From Prinsepia uniflora (lineage: Eukaryota; Streptophyta; Magnoliopsida; Rosales; Rosaceae), in contig CM064871.1 in the NCBI GenBank assembly GCA_032719365.1, positions 56,201,056 to 56,265,055 of the forward strand: a DNA stretch of 64,000 nt. Reading direction: 5' to 3'. Under the pieces are notes generated by a model that ran no database searches, was not told the origin of the DNA, and was given only the letters and a program-made list of their open reading frames with translations. Of this stretch, positions 1 through 11,924 are shown piece by piece (position 1 is the first letter of the stretch; each line of letters begins with the position of its first letter). The translations under genes and the position numbers were made by a program.

Positions 1-539
1 CATTGCTGTTAGTGACGAACCCAACACCATAAACTCACGGCATGTCTCGCCGACAACGACGTACCCTTTTTTAAGGTGGAAAACACAGAATAGGAATGAG
101 CGACACTGAGTATCCCAAGTGGCAGTGAAGCATGAGGGTTGTGATTTTCCAAGGGGAAAACACGGAATGCGTCACCTTGGAATTTGGTTTTGAAAACCCC
201 TCGATTGATGATTGATGATTAGATTGGACTCTTATCCCTGGCTAAATCCAGCACTTCCACTTGTCCTTGAGAAGACCTAAGAGTTTATCCTCCAATGTTT
301 TATGTTCTACACCCTTCAAGTATTAGTATGCAAATTACCCATGCCTTGCCCAAGCGAGACAGATCCAAGGACATCGAATAGGTATTGAGATGCGATCGTA
401 GTCGACACTCTCATGTTTTGATCCGTTCGATTCTTAGAGGAGATGGAGTCGGTGGTGGCATCACATGAGTCGGAGTTGAGCTGTTATTGTTTGGCGACGG
501 CGTCTCATCGGAAAATATCCTTGCACTAGATAAGTTGTA
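1..539. other. unassigned DNA, no gene seen
   Basis: I see no coding signal, terminal repeat or structural RNA in this stretch. Base composition is ordinary and short frames look random. It could be the worn edge of an element lying left of the window. Confidence 0.4.
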
Positions 540-930
540 AATATATGATGACATATACATATATATGATAATATGATATGATGATGATGACATGAATATA
601 TGATAGTATTTAATGATATATCTGATGAATCGTGATGATTATGATAAGATGATATGATGAACATATGATATGTGATATGTGATATGATATGACATGATGG
701 TATGATAAATATGTTGATGATGATTTGTTGATCATGATATGGTATGATATATGATACTAATGTGAGATGATGATGATATATGATGTATGATGATGATTTA
801 TGATAACATGATAATGATATATGATGCTGAGATGATGCGATGATATGATGTGTGTATGGTTGCATGATCATTAACATGTTGATATTATTATGAATTAATT
901 GATGATGGGTAATTGATGGTGGGATGATGA
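540..930. repeat. low-complexity GATATGAT/GATGAT tract
   Basis: About 390 bases consist almost entirely of interleaved ATGAT, GATATG and TGATGA words with no fixed period. A long reading frame on the minus strand exists only because the tract is repetitive: it translates to runs of His, Ile, Ser and Tyr. This is a degenerate microsatellite, not a gene. A 15-bp odd palindrome (ATGGCATGATGCCAT, 933-947) lies at its right edge. Confidence 0.8.
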
Positions 931-947
931 TCATGGCATGATGCCAT

Positions 948-1287
948 GGAAAATTCTTGAATCCCAAGTGCGGTTGCGCAAAGGGTAGACTGGGCCTGAA
1001 GCCCAAAGAACCACACAACACGTTGGCCCAGAAGGTCCAACAATTTAAAAAAAAAAAAAACACAGTTTGAGCCAAGGAAAGAGAGCCCACACACAAGGCT
1101 TGAAACAACCAAGAAGACTGAATAATAAAAAGGTCCAGTATGTTGCAATATAGGCCCAGACCACTACCACCATGCAAGCTTAGAAAGCTACCAAATTAAC
1201 CAAAGTCTAACTAGCATGCCAAGCTTGGAAGGCCATATGAAATAAATAAGGAAACTAAGGCCCGATCCAATCAGCCCAAATGTTGGA
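948..1287. other. unassigned DNA, no gene seen
   Basis: A stretch with an A13-14 run at 1047-1060 and several 'gcccaaa/ggcccag' words typical of worn LTR sequence. Nothing codes for a recognisable product. It abuts the left border of the terminal repeat that starts near 1288. Confidence 0.35.
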
Positions 1288-2943
1288 TAGAATAGGCAAC
1301 ATAAATAAATATGAAATCTATTCTATTCAGTTTAACCTTACAAATGCACAAATCGTAAAGATAGTATACTGAATAAGTAAGGGTAGAATCCCACAAGAAC
1401 TTGTCTTAACGTTTAATCTACATTATTGCTTAGATTAATTAATTAACTCAGATTTTTATTAACAATAAAATAAAACACAAATGTACATTTAACTCAGATT
1501 TTTATTAACAATAAAATAAAACACAAATGTACATACATTTGGGGGTGGGGGGGGGGGGGGGGGGGGGTAAAATATTATTAAAAATAACAAATAGAATAAT
1601 TAACATTAAATAAATAGTAGTTTAAGGCACTCTATCCATCACTAACCAATTATAGTTGCTAATCAGATTTCCTTACTATGCATATTCTGAATTAAGTGCC
1701 CGTTGTAAGGGTCCGACTAAGACCCCACCCCCACACCTATCATGTTCTCTTAGTTTGCATGTTTTAAGCGTGATGTCCCCTTGTAAAACGTCTATTATCG
1801 ATGGTGCATGATAATGAATGAAACAAAAAGAGGATTTGATGACACTATACTACCCCTAGATAAGTGATGTGAAATTCTAGCTTGTCACTACCCATAGAAA
1901 AGAGATATGCAGTTCTAGGTTGTCATGAGTTTAGATTACGAATAAAATTCCTCCTCTTAAACTCGATGCTACAAATTGCAAGATGATCTTATGGTATGTC
2001 AAGCAATTACATCAACAATTATACACAAACAATTTGGCTAAGTTTATAAGCATAAATTGAGTTCATGAAAGCGCAGTAATCCAACAAATTCAATATGCAT
2101 AATAATCAAAATCAATAGCCAGAAATCTAATTAATGAACTAACATGGTTAGGGCCAACCTAAAAAGAAACTACAAAATAAAAGGAATTTTAAATAAAAGA
2201 AAAAAAAAATATTTCGCTCTTATTATTTCTGAATGTAATCAACCTTCCGAACCTCTCGGCAAAAAAAAAAAAAAACTAAAAACTCCCAAAAATTCATTTA
2301 AATAAACCCTATTACCTCTATTTATAAGGGAATTATTAATCCTCATACAAATAAAAGTTTACAATTAAATTCTATAAGGAAAAGTTTTCCTATATAATTT
2401 ATAATTCTAATTAAAAACCTTTACTACAAGTAAATGACTGAAAATAATAATATTAAAAGGATGTAGGACTAAAATCTTTATACAATACGAAGAATAGGTG
2501 TGAAAACATGTTGGAATTATCCTAAAATAGGCCAAAAACTCGGATTAAATCTTCAGGGGGTCAACTACCGAAAAAGGCGGTCAAATTACTCTGTCAACAC
2601 GTAGGCTGCTGTGCTAGGGTCTTTGGTGGAAGCCAACCGAATTGAAAGAGAAAGCTTTAGGACGCGCGCGCGCTAAAGTCAGTGTAGAAGGTTCGGTAGG
2701 CACGTACGGAATTGGGGGCCACTGCTACAATAAACGCGCAAAGGACCCTTGATGCCTATTTCGATAGATGGCTACCGAATTCCTGTGCAATCTTTTATCC
2801 TTCATAATTTCTTCGTTTCAACTCTGATTTAGGTGATTCTTTCGCTTAAATTCTCATAATTCCATACTCTATTTGATGCTGCACATTCTCACAAAATATA
2901 TTATTTTCTCCAATTGCATTGAGCGAAATATTAACAAAATATA

Positions 2944-5903
2944 TGTAACGACCCATTCTAGAAATCGGGATTAGATTAGTGATTAATGACGGATTAGTGA
3001 GGTTAACCGGTGATTAGTTGGATACTTTCGGACGGACAGTGCGAAATGACAATTTTGCCCCTAGAATGGGAAAAAATGTTGAATTTTAGTTCGGACTATC
3101 AAATTGACTTTGACCGAGGACTGTGACGTAGTTCGGGACATCACGAGTTCATAGACAGGTGGCACGTCCAATTCCGACATTCGAGGAGAAAGTTATGACG
3201 TTCGTAAGTTCGAGGGTACTTTGGTAATTTTGTTGAATATGGGCAATTTGTTGACTTTTCGAAAGACATGCACTTTTCACGCATTTCGAGGACTGGTAGG
3301 TAGGTCTCGATCTCCTGAGTACAACGACAAGCGGCAAACTCTCATCGGAGCACGAACAAAAAAGGTACGGGTCAGGGAATACGAAGGGCAAAATGGTAAT
3401 TTGTCTTTTAGGGGCATTTTGGTCATTTCTGTGCATAGGGATCTGTGCCCAGTTAGTGTTGGAAACTTGGCTGCTTGGGAAATTGTGCCCATCAGATTAG
3501 GGACACATGGCTGGTCCTGGATAGTGCTAGAACTAACTCACCACCTTTAAACCATTTTAAAACAAATGTATGCATGTGCACGGTGTAGGAACAAAAACAG
3601 AGGACTAGTGAGGCACTTGATCCCCTCACTCTCCACGGTTATCGGTTGCCCCTAAGTGGTGAACAAGAATGAGTGGTTAGAAGGTGGGAAAGGTGGTGGT
3701 GTTGCCGTGGAAGGCCACCGTGCACGGTGGTGGACGAATAAGATGAGCCGTGAATCCTGTTTTCTTTAGCCCGTTTCTACTTAAGCCTGAATTAATGATT
3801 AATAAGTTAATGGATTAGTGGGATGAGGTGTAGGAAGCTCAGAGGAAGAGAACAAGCCTGGTTTCGAGGCCTGTCTTGGACGAGGGCCAGAGAACTCGAC
3901 ATGGTAAGCATAATATTCAAAAATGGCAAGTCGGGTTTTGGTGGTTGTCGAGTAATTTTGTTGATCAAATGATCCTTCTGAGGTTTCTAGGGACCTAAGG
4001 AACCTGTTTTGGTAGCCGAAGGATGGCCGGAGACAGGGGAACCGTCGAGGTGATGATCGGTCGGTCCAACAACGGATTGAGGGTATGTGGTTTTCACTTG
4101 GTTTCCTTATTTTGAGGCTACGTATCATTTGGAAAAGCTAAAAGGGAAGGATAGGATTAAAAAGGAGTTGAAATAGGGCTGGAAAAGGCTGGAATGGCCG
4201 TGAATCGGGACCGCCGGTTCAATTAGACCGGCCTGAACCGAACCGGTCTGGACCCAGTTAGGCGAGAGGACATGGATGAACAGTGTTAGCGTGTGGCTCC
4301 CACGCGCAGCCCCTTTGGGCAGCTCGTGAGGGCATGAGGAACATATTCTGGGGAAGTGTTCAACATGTGAAATGATGTAGTCGATGTAACGAACATTTTG
4401 GCACTGATTTCGAGTCAATTGGACATCGTCTCGATATGTTTCGGGCTGTCCGAAAGTTTTAGGGCTCGTTTAAAAATAGTGAAAAATTCAGGAAAATTAC
4501 GGGGCTTTAGTAAAAACTTAATAAAGTAGTTAGTGACCTTATTATGGGATTTGGACAGGTTCGGGAAAGCCGGTGATAGTGGATTAGCCGGGGAAGCGTA
4601 ATTGCGCGCATATCGAGGCGGCGACGCTAATGGTCTGTGAGTGGACTTTGTTTTCGAACTTATGATGCATGCATATATGTTTTATATGTTTTCTATACGT
4701 GATTCTATGATTTTGATTGTGCTCTTGATGGTTTAAGGTTTTGCACGATTTTCGAGATATTTACGGAATTTCACGTTTTACGAGATTTCGATTGATCTTG
4801 TGATTTGATCATGGTTTTAATGATTTTATTTTGGGATTTGAAATATGATTTGATTTCAATAATTTGAAATGGATTTCGAAAGAGTGATTTCGGGCTTGGA
4901 GTCCTGTTCATGTGATTTTGGAAATGAGATTTCGGTTTTGGAACTGGATTTCGGAAACGATGTTTTGGATTTGGTTTTGAAACTTGGAAAGGAAATCTGG
5001 ATTTGGGTTCGGGATGATGGTTCCGGATGCTAGCTTACGGAATCATTATTGCGAATTCGGAGATGGATTTCTATGGTTTTCACTGTTGATTGAAAAATGG
5101 TTTTGGGTTTAAAGACCCGTAAGAAGAAAAAGAAAAACCGCTGGATCTGGTTTTGAGTTTAAAGACTCGGTATATGTTTTGAGTTTAAAGACTCGGTTAT
5201 GATACCCCCCGAGGTCTGTTGATTGTGTTTTGAGTTTAAAGACTCGTTGATATCTCGAGAAAGCCTAATTATGCGCACGGTTTTGAGTTTAAAGACTCGG
5301 ACACACTTGAGATCCAGCAAACTCGCATGATTGATGTTTTTCACTGGTTTTTCACTGGTTTTCAGTTGTTTTGGGAAGTGGCCCAGATGAACTGGATTTG
5401 ATGAGTTTTGGGGCTGAGCTCCCGTACTTTGAGATTGATTTGTGATTTTGGGCTGAGGCCCTAGATTTGAATGACAGATTTGATTCGGGTTTTCGATAAC
5501 GGTTTTCAGTAATGGCTTTGAATATGAAATGGTTTGCTAACATGAATTGATATGCATGCATTGGTTTTTGCGTGGAGGGTAAAAATGTCTTTCTGCTAAC
5601 TGTTTTATGAAATTACTCTTTATTTTTGTCCACTCATAGTATTTTCATGTTTTTTATACCCTCCAGGTTGTCGTGGTGCAGGCTGTTGGTTGAGAGAGAC
5701 GGAGACATCACATGCGTGATCCACAGTAGATTCTGCGCACTCTGGGAAGTCCGGAAGTTTTTGGACGGTCGGATCGAGAATCCCTTGTCCGACTTACGTG
5801 TCGCATAGAGGTTGGACGTCGGTTTAGCCTTCATGTCATGCGTAAGTTAGACGGGAGCAGGACTTAGCCCTTAATCCCAGGGGATTGGCGGTGGGTCCTG
5901 TCA
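2944..5903 (+). mobile_element. solo LTR of a long-LTR chromovirus family (about 3 kb)
   Basis: Starts TGTAACGACCC and ends GGTCCTGTCA, the TG...CA ends shared with the full-length chromovirus at 11925-21240. Flanks are atata (2939-2943) and acata (5904-5908), a 5-bp target duplication with one change. The right copy of the host repeat (7938-9616) shows the uninterrupted site, so insertion is certain. With no internal domain, it is a solo LTR left by LTR-LTR recombination. Inside are the duplicated regulatory module (about 3119-3199 and 3291-3350), a GC-rich hairpin near 4290-4330, the bracket sites (4637-4646 and 5628-5637) and a stem-loop array (4892-5461). Confidence 0.85.
4892..5461 (+). 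repeat. stem-loop array inside solo LTR
   Basis: Short inverted repeats recur every 25-60 bases: GGGCTTGGAGTCC (4892-4904), GGGTTTAAAGACCC (5105-5118), GAGTTTAAAGACTC (5155-5168, 5181-5194, 5232-5245, 5285-5298), GGGGCTGAGCTCCC (5410-5423) and GGGCTGAGGCCC (5450-5461). Each has 4-bp or longer arms around a 3-7 base loop. Arm sequences differ but stay complementary. The same architecture recurs in the other LTRs of the window. Confidence 0.75.
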
Positions 5904-5960
5904 ACATAAGTAAAAGAATATTTCATCAGGGATAAAACATGCATAAAATATGACCTAACA

Positions 5961-7937
5961 AATACCCCAAAACCTATATTTTGCTAGTCCTCAAGCAAAA
6001 CACAAAAATTAAAAACAGCAAAAGTCTCAATTTTAATTAATTAAGATAGAGCATTTGAACCCCTAGGTTCACTTTGTATGAGGAGTTTTGTCTCCTGAGG
6101 GTTATAGAAGCATGATACCCACAAACGTTTTACTTGAAAACTAAAAACATTAAAAACATATATTTTTATCCAATTAATAAAAACCAAAATAATTCTATCA
6201 TGATTTGCTAAACTAAAGAGATGTCATAAACAAAAATGTATCATGTGTAAATGTCAATGCCAAAACTTCACGTAATTAAGTTTAAAGTTAACTACATTCA
6301 AATTCTTTAGAAAGATTTTGCCTCGACTCTAATCCTCACTAGGAAACTTCTGAATTTTCACACAAGAATCCTAGGCTTACACTCAGTCAAGCATATGTGA
6401 TGAATTTATGTAAAGGAAAGCAAATATAATCACATATGAATATTCAATAAAAGAATGATAATTTCTGCAAATATATCTCATGAAAGGAATTGAAAATGAA
6501 GAATGCAAATACGAACCTCAACTCCAAGCATAATTTCTCATAAGATCTGTTAGGTCTTCAATTAAGGTTGTAATGGGGCTAGGTTTATAGTTAAAGAACA
6601 AATGATATGAATTTCAAAGAACTTAGGTTGTACCAAGGCATGAAGTATCATGACTTGAATTTTTCTTGAACTCTAAACACTTCCAAGCACCTTCACATGG
6701 TTTTAACAACCGCGATTACACTTATAATTTTGAATTTGATTCAATCACACTTATTTTTTAAGCACAATTCCAACATTTTTTCTCTCTTTTTTTTTTTTCC
6801 TTGTTTTTTCTTTTTTTTTCTTTCTTTTGAACGCAAAAAATATGTTCCCAACAATGTTCAAAATTTTTTTTTCTTGAACGCAAAAATATTTTCCTTCAAC
6901 GTTCAAAACTCATTTTTTTTTCAGTTGGAATTGAAATAAATTTGCTTTTAAAGATGGCACCATTATCTAACTTGGATAAAATTATTTCTTTCATGATCTT
7001 CAATTTTGAGCAACCTTAGCACAAACCTTAGTTATAGGGCATGGTCAAAACATAGGGCTAGTGTTTATGTTAGATTATGATTTAGGTGATGAAAGAAAAA
7101 ACTGAAGTGTTTGACTTCAAAGTTGGTTAATGGAGCACACAATGGTAGGATAAAGGCTTAACTACGGTTAAAACATGCATAGTCTACATCATCTCTTATG
7201 GTAAATTAAATTTAGAATTAAAAGCACCTACATAAAAGATTAGTTCTTTAATAATCAATGCAAATAATGACAATGAGATCAACAATTATGAACAAAAATC
7301 GAAGAGTGTTTAACAGTAGAAACAAAAAAAAAAATCCCTCTAAAAAATGGCAATAGGCTCAAAAACTCACAAGGGTAGTCTCCACTATTTTCTAAAAGTC
7401 ACGTAAACATAATCATTTTATCTACTTAATAAAGTATGGCATTGTGAAGTGCATAATTATGATACAAATACAATCATGGCATAACCTTAGAAAAGCATTA
7501 ACGATCAACTTAACATATACACCCTTATTAATAAGCAAAAAGCAACGAATTTAATAAAAAAAAATGAAAATGAAATATATATATTTTAATATTTTTTATT
7601 TGTGGATATATTTTTAATATTATTTTTTATCATGAAAAAAAATAAAAAAATCAAAATTTTAAATATTTTTAAATTTTTATTTGTCAAAAATTCCCTTTCC
7701 AAATAAGTTTTCTAAATTTTTAAATGAACGTTCATACCCCCAAGCCTAAACTGAACATTGTTCTCAATGTGATAAAGCAAAGATTAAATAAAAATAGTAA
7801 AGTTGAGGCATGGCATCAAACAAAAGTAAGAAGAATAAAAAGGAAAGAAAAGATCTAACCAGATTGGGTTGAGTCCCAATAAGCACATACCTAAAACAAA
7901 ACAAACAAACTGAGTTAATCAAACAATCTAAGATATA
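5961..7937 (-). other. non-coding internal region of the Tat/Ogre-like element
   Basis: AT-rich, with T-rich runs at 6780-6940 and an A/T-only block at about 7555-7690. No gag or pol motif is visible in any frame. The minus strand carries the post-pol landmark near 7735-7765 and the purine tract next to the left repeat. I infer loss of all coding sequence. Confidence 0.5.
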
Positions 7938-9616
7938 TAGGCAACATAAATAAATATGAAATCTATTCTACTCAGTTTACCCTTGCAAGTGCACAAATAG
8001 TAAATATAGTATAGCAAATAAGTAAGGGTCAAATCTCACAAGGACTTGTCTTAATGTTTAATCCACATTATTACTTAAATTAATTAATTAACTCATATAT
8101 TTATTAATAATAAAATAAAATACAAACGCACGCACACATAGGGGTTTTAAAGATTATTAAAAATAAAAATATGATAATTAACATAAAATAAATAATAAAA
8201 ATAAGCAGTAAGTTAAGGCACTCTATCCACCACTTACCAATTATAGTTGCTAATCAGATTTCCTTGACCTAATTACTATACATATTCTGAATTATGTGCT
8301 CGTGTAAGGCCCCGACTAAGGCCCACCCCACACCTATCATCTTCCGGGTTTACATGTTTTAGGTGTGATGTCCACTGTAAAACGTCTAATATCAATGATG
8401 CGTGATAATGCATGAAACATAAAGAGGATTTGATGGCACTAGACTACCCCTAGAAAGGTGATGTGCAATTCTCGGTTGTCACTACCCCTAGAAAATAGAT
8501 CAGCAGTTCTAAGTAGTCATAAGTTTAGATTACGAATAAGATTCCACCTCCTAAACTCGATGTTACAAATTATAAGATGATATGATGGTCCGCCAAGCAA
8601 TTACATCAACAATTATACACAAACAAGTTGGCTAAACTTATAAGCATAAATTGAGTTCATGAAGCGTAGTATCCAACAAATTCAGCATGCATAATAATCA
8701 AAATCAAGAGCTAGAAATCTAATTAACGAACTAACATGACTAGTGCTTCAAGAAGCCCTAACCTAAAAAGAAACCACAAAATAAAATAAATTATAAAATA
8801 AATAATAAAAGTATTTCGCTTTTATTATTTCTAAATGTAACCAACCTTCAAACCTCTCAAATACTAAAAAAACTAAAAACTCTCAAAACTCCTTTACATA
8901 AACCCTAGTACCTATGTTTAAAAGAGAATATTAATTCTCATACAAATAAGAGTTTACAATTAAATTTTATAAGGAAAAATGATTCCTAAACAATTAAGAA
9001 TTCTATTTAAAACATTTCTTACAAGTAAAGGGACTGAAAATAATAATATAAAAGGAAGTAGAACTAAAATCCTTATACAATATGGGGAATATGTGTGAAA
9101 GCAAGTTGGAATTATCCTAAAATAGGAAGAAAAAAAAAAACTAGGATTAAAGCTTCAGGGCTCATTTTCGGTGGTCAACTACTGAAAAAGGGAGTCAAAT
9201 TGCTCGGTCAACGTCTGGTTAACGCGCATGCTGCTGTGCTAGGGTCTTCGGTGGAAGCCAACCGAATCAGAAGAGGAAACTTCAGGATGCGTGTGCCAAA
9301 GTCAGTGTAGAAGGTTCAGTAGGCGCGTACTGAATTAGGGCCACTCCTACAGTAATGTGCAAAGGACCCCTAATGCCTATTCCGGTAGATGGCTTTCAAA
9401 TTCTTTGTAGTCTTCTTTTCTTCATAACTTCTTCATTTCAACTCTGATTTAGGTGATTCTTTTGCTCAAATTTTCATAATTTCAAGCTCTATTTGATGCC
9501 GCACATTCTCACAAAATATATTATTTTCTCCAATTGCATAGAATAAAATATTTAAAAAAATATAAGTAAAAGGATATTACATCATGGATAAAACATGCAT
9601 AAAATATGACCAAACA
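7938..9616 (-). repeat. right (5') terminal repeat of the Tat/Ogre-like element
   Basis: Aligns over its whole length with the left copy, with many substitutions and small indels, so the pair is old. It is uninterrupted and shows the empty site for the 2944-5903 insertion (near 9555-9570). No gene is seen. Confidence 0.6.
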
Positions 9617-10649
9617 CCAAACTAAAAAAGCAGGGCACACGTACTTATATGTTATAATGCATCACAATTTATTGTTAAATGCTCAATACCAGAAGTCTTC
9701 GTTTAAACATATCAAATCATATAATGCTAGAAGCATTAATTTAAATTGTTTTCGCACGATCTTTAATATTTGTTACTTTGTTTAATGTTTATAAGTTTCT
9801 ATGTTTAGTATATATACATGGTTCTATGAGCTAGACGTTCATTAAAGGACTAGAAGTTTATAACCAAACTAAGAGTTCATACTAATCACCAAACTCGTAG
9901 TTTCAATAATTCCATGAAAAAAGACAAAGGAACCCAAAGTTTCTTTCATAAACTCACCAGACATGATAAAATTAGTCGATTTTTCATGTTTTAAATTCTA
10001 TTTATTATATCAAGTTATAGGACTTACATTTCTTATTAGTCGCTTATGGACGAGCTTATCCTAGCACTAATTGTGGTTATTTCACTATTATATAGACTCT
10101 GAAAGAGCAGAAACATCATAGTCGTAATATCTTGCCTGAAGTATGAAATGAATGACATATCATTCATTCGTTACAGATATTAAATCCATGTATGAATATA
10201 TTCAGAAATAAATCCAAACACAGTCCATATTGCAACAATTGCAAACGAGTATAACGCCAGTTGTGAAACTTGAGAGATAACCTTAATAGTGTTTAATTCA
10301 CATATATGGATTAAATCAGTGAAAAATGTGGGGGTTTGCTCGAATATAATTTAATTCAATACACACATTTATCATCATGCATGTGACCCATTGAATTAAA
10401 TCCACGAATATGCATGTTTTGTTGGGAAATTTATAGTCTGACTGATAGTCAGTCAGTCAAACGTTGTCAAGTGGTATGGAATTACTGATGAGGTATTATA
10501 TTCTCAAAGTTCCAAAGGAACATTATCGAAATTTACGAATATTCGAGCCAACAATTATAATCTTGAAGCCACTGACGACAAGGTAGTAGACTACCTTTGC
10601 ATAACCTCCAAATGTGTATAACTAGAAGCATACATTAGAGAGCTAGCAA
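9617..10649 (+). other. degenerate DNA upstream of recognisable copia pol
   Basis: No open frame. The right part (about 10470-10649) can be read piecewise as the region before the copia GAG-pre-integrase domain, but stops are frequent. A perfect 8-bp inverted repeat, CTGACTGA-TAG-TCAGTCAG, lies at 10438-10456. The 5' LTR of the copia element was not found; no match to its 3' LTR start (TGTTGTAAATATG) occurs here. Confidence 0.35.
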
Positions 10650-11924
10650 GAAGCTAGCTAGTACTAGCAACTGATTATTATGGCATGATCGGATGAGACT
10701 CCCAGGTCAAGGTGATGATGTGCCTTATCCTCAATACATTGCATGGGCATCCTCTCACTAGTAATCACCTTTTATTTATTGAAAAACTATACCAAGCTTG
10801 TTGGCTAGTAAAATTGAATATTTGACGATCATATGCAAATATGAGTAAATACTCCACCTTTTCTTGTACAAAATACAAAGGGAAATTTGTGGACTTTCCA
10901 ACCACCATGCGAATCATTTGAAAAGAATTCATGGCACTGATTGAGATATCGACAAAGTGGTCACATGCTACCCTAATGTCCACACTCATACTGCATTTTC
11001 TAAACTCTTAGCCCAGTTTATTAAATTGAGGGCCACACCACCCAGATTCTCTTATATAGTCAATAAGACTCGATAATACCAGAGAGTTTAACCGAAATAG
11101 TTTGATGATTATTGCATGTCCATTGGGATTGATGTTGAACATTCATTCCCCTTTGTTCACATCCAGAATGGATTCGCAGAAACACTAATTAATCTTGGTA
11201 ATGTGTACCAAGCTTCTAGTTTATGCGTGGGGGCTATGAAATTTTGCATGCAACAATTTTGGTCCAGTTGAGATCGACTGTCATCCAACCCTATTCGACA
11301 TTACAACTAGTGGCGGATATGAATTAGAAGTTCCATACTTACATATTTTTGGATGTGTAGTTACGTGGCAATTGTGCCACCACAACATACAAATGGGGAC
11401 ACATCAAAGAGAGGCATATATGTCAGTTATGAATTCCCCTCCATTATACGCTATTTAGAACTCTTGACAGGGGATCTCATTACCGATATACTTGTGGATA
11501 ATCATTTTGATGAGACAGTCTTCTTGTTGTTAAGGGCAGATAAGAATGTTAACGTTCCAGAAAAACAATGTGAATTGACATAGAATATCCCCATTATGTC
11601 TCAACTTGATCCCCGAACTGCACAAAGTAAGAATTCAGAGAATTCTAGATTTACAGAGTGTTCTTAATAATACGCTAAACGATTTCTTGGATCTAACTAA
11701 AGTGACAACATCACATATACCTACTGAAAATGTGCCTACAAGGATAGATGTCCCAGTAGGACGCATCATCCCAGATGGACGAGTTTCCCTAGACAGACAA
11801 GGTATAACCATGTCGGCTAACTATTTATATGTCTCTGCCTAGAGGTGAGGTGGAATAATAAGATCAAAGGATTCTCATCCTTGGAAGAGGATATTTGGCC
11901 CAATTGAATCCCTTGGATATCTAA
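10650..11924 (+). pseudogene. Ty1/copia pol, GAG-pre-integrase and integrase part (decayed)
   Basis: In shifting frames this stretch reads as the middle of a copia polyprotein. At 10681-10750 there is WHDR... followed after a frameshift by ...LNTLHGHPLT, the GAG-pre-integrase signature. Near 11055-11180 comes a worn integrase core (RLDN..EF, then ..TSRMDS, cognate to the usual HTQNGLAE). At 11350-11580 is the integrase C-terminal block (GIYVSYEFPSIIRYLELLTGD, DNHFDET), and at 11606-11840 a linker (QRILDLQSV..., NVPTRIDVPVG). Frameshifts and stops are scattered through it, so it cannot make a protein. The frame is cut at 11924 by the chromovirus and resumes at 21246. Confidence 0.8.

Larger units (their letters stand above)
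1288..5960 (-). repeat. left (3') terminal repeat of the Tat/Ogre-like element, split by a solo LTR
   Basis: 1288-2943 plus 5909-5960 align with 7938-9616: both begin 'ataggcaacataaataaat' and end in 'ataaaatatgacc(t/a)aaca'. On the minus strand it starts TGTTAGGTCATA directly after the purine tract, as an LTR should. The copy carries a G-rich run (1541-1567) absent from the right copy and is split by the solo LTR at 2944-5903. Confidence 0.6.
1288..9616 (-). mobile_element. Tat/Ogre-like non-coding LTR element (minus strand), left repeat interrupted
   Basis: Two direct copies of a ~1.7 kb sequence (1288-5960 without its insertion, and 7938-9616) flank ~2 kb of AT-rich DNA without genes. Read on the minus strand, the internal part has the landmarks that follow pol in Tat/Athila/Ogre Ty3 elements: a 'caatgttcagtttaggcttg' type motif near 7735-7765 and a 'gaggactagcaaaa...ggttttggggta' purine tract at 5961-5990 next to the left repeat. 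I infer a deletion derivative of the large-retrotransposon-derivative kind. No primer-binding site or target duplication was convincing, so the outer borders are approximate. Confidence 0.55.

Noticed and set aside
461..1177. 238-codon minus-strand frame, rich in His, Ile, Ser
   Set aside because: It is the translation of the GATATGAT low-complexity tract plus flanks; composition is that of a repeat, not a protein.
3221..3550. 109-codon frame in the solo LTR
   Set aside because: Lies over the conserved duplicated module; the frame is not kept in the sister LTRs, so the conservation is at DNA level.
4892..5461. Plain minisatellite as full explanation of the LTR array
   Set aside because: Spacing is irregular and unit sequences differ while arms stay complementary, so simple tandem duplication alone does not account for it; kept as a structured array.
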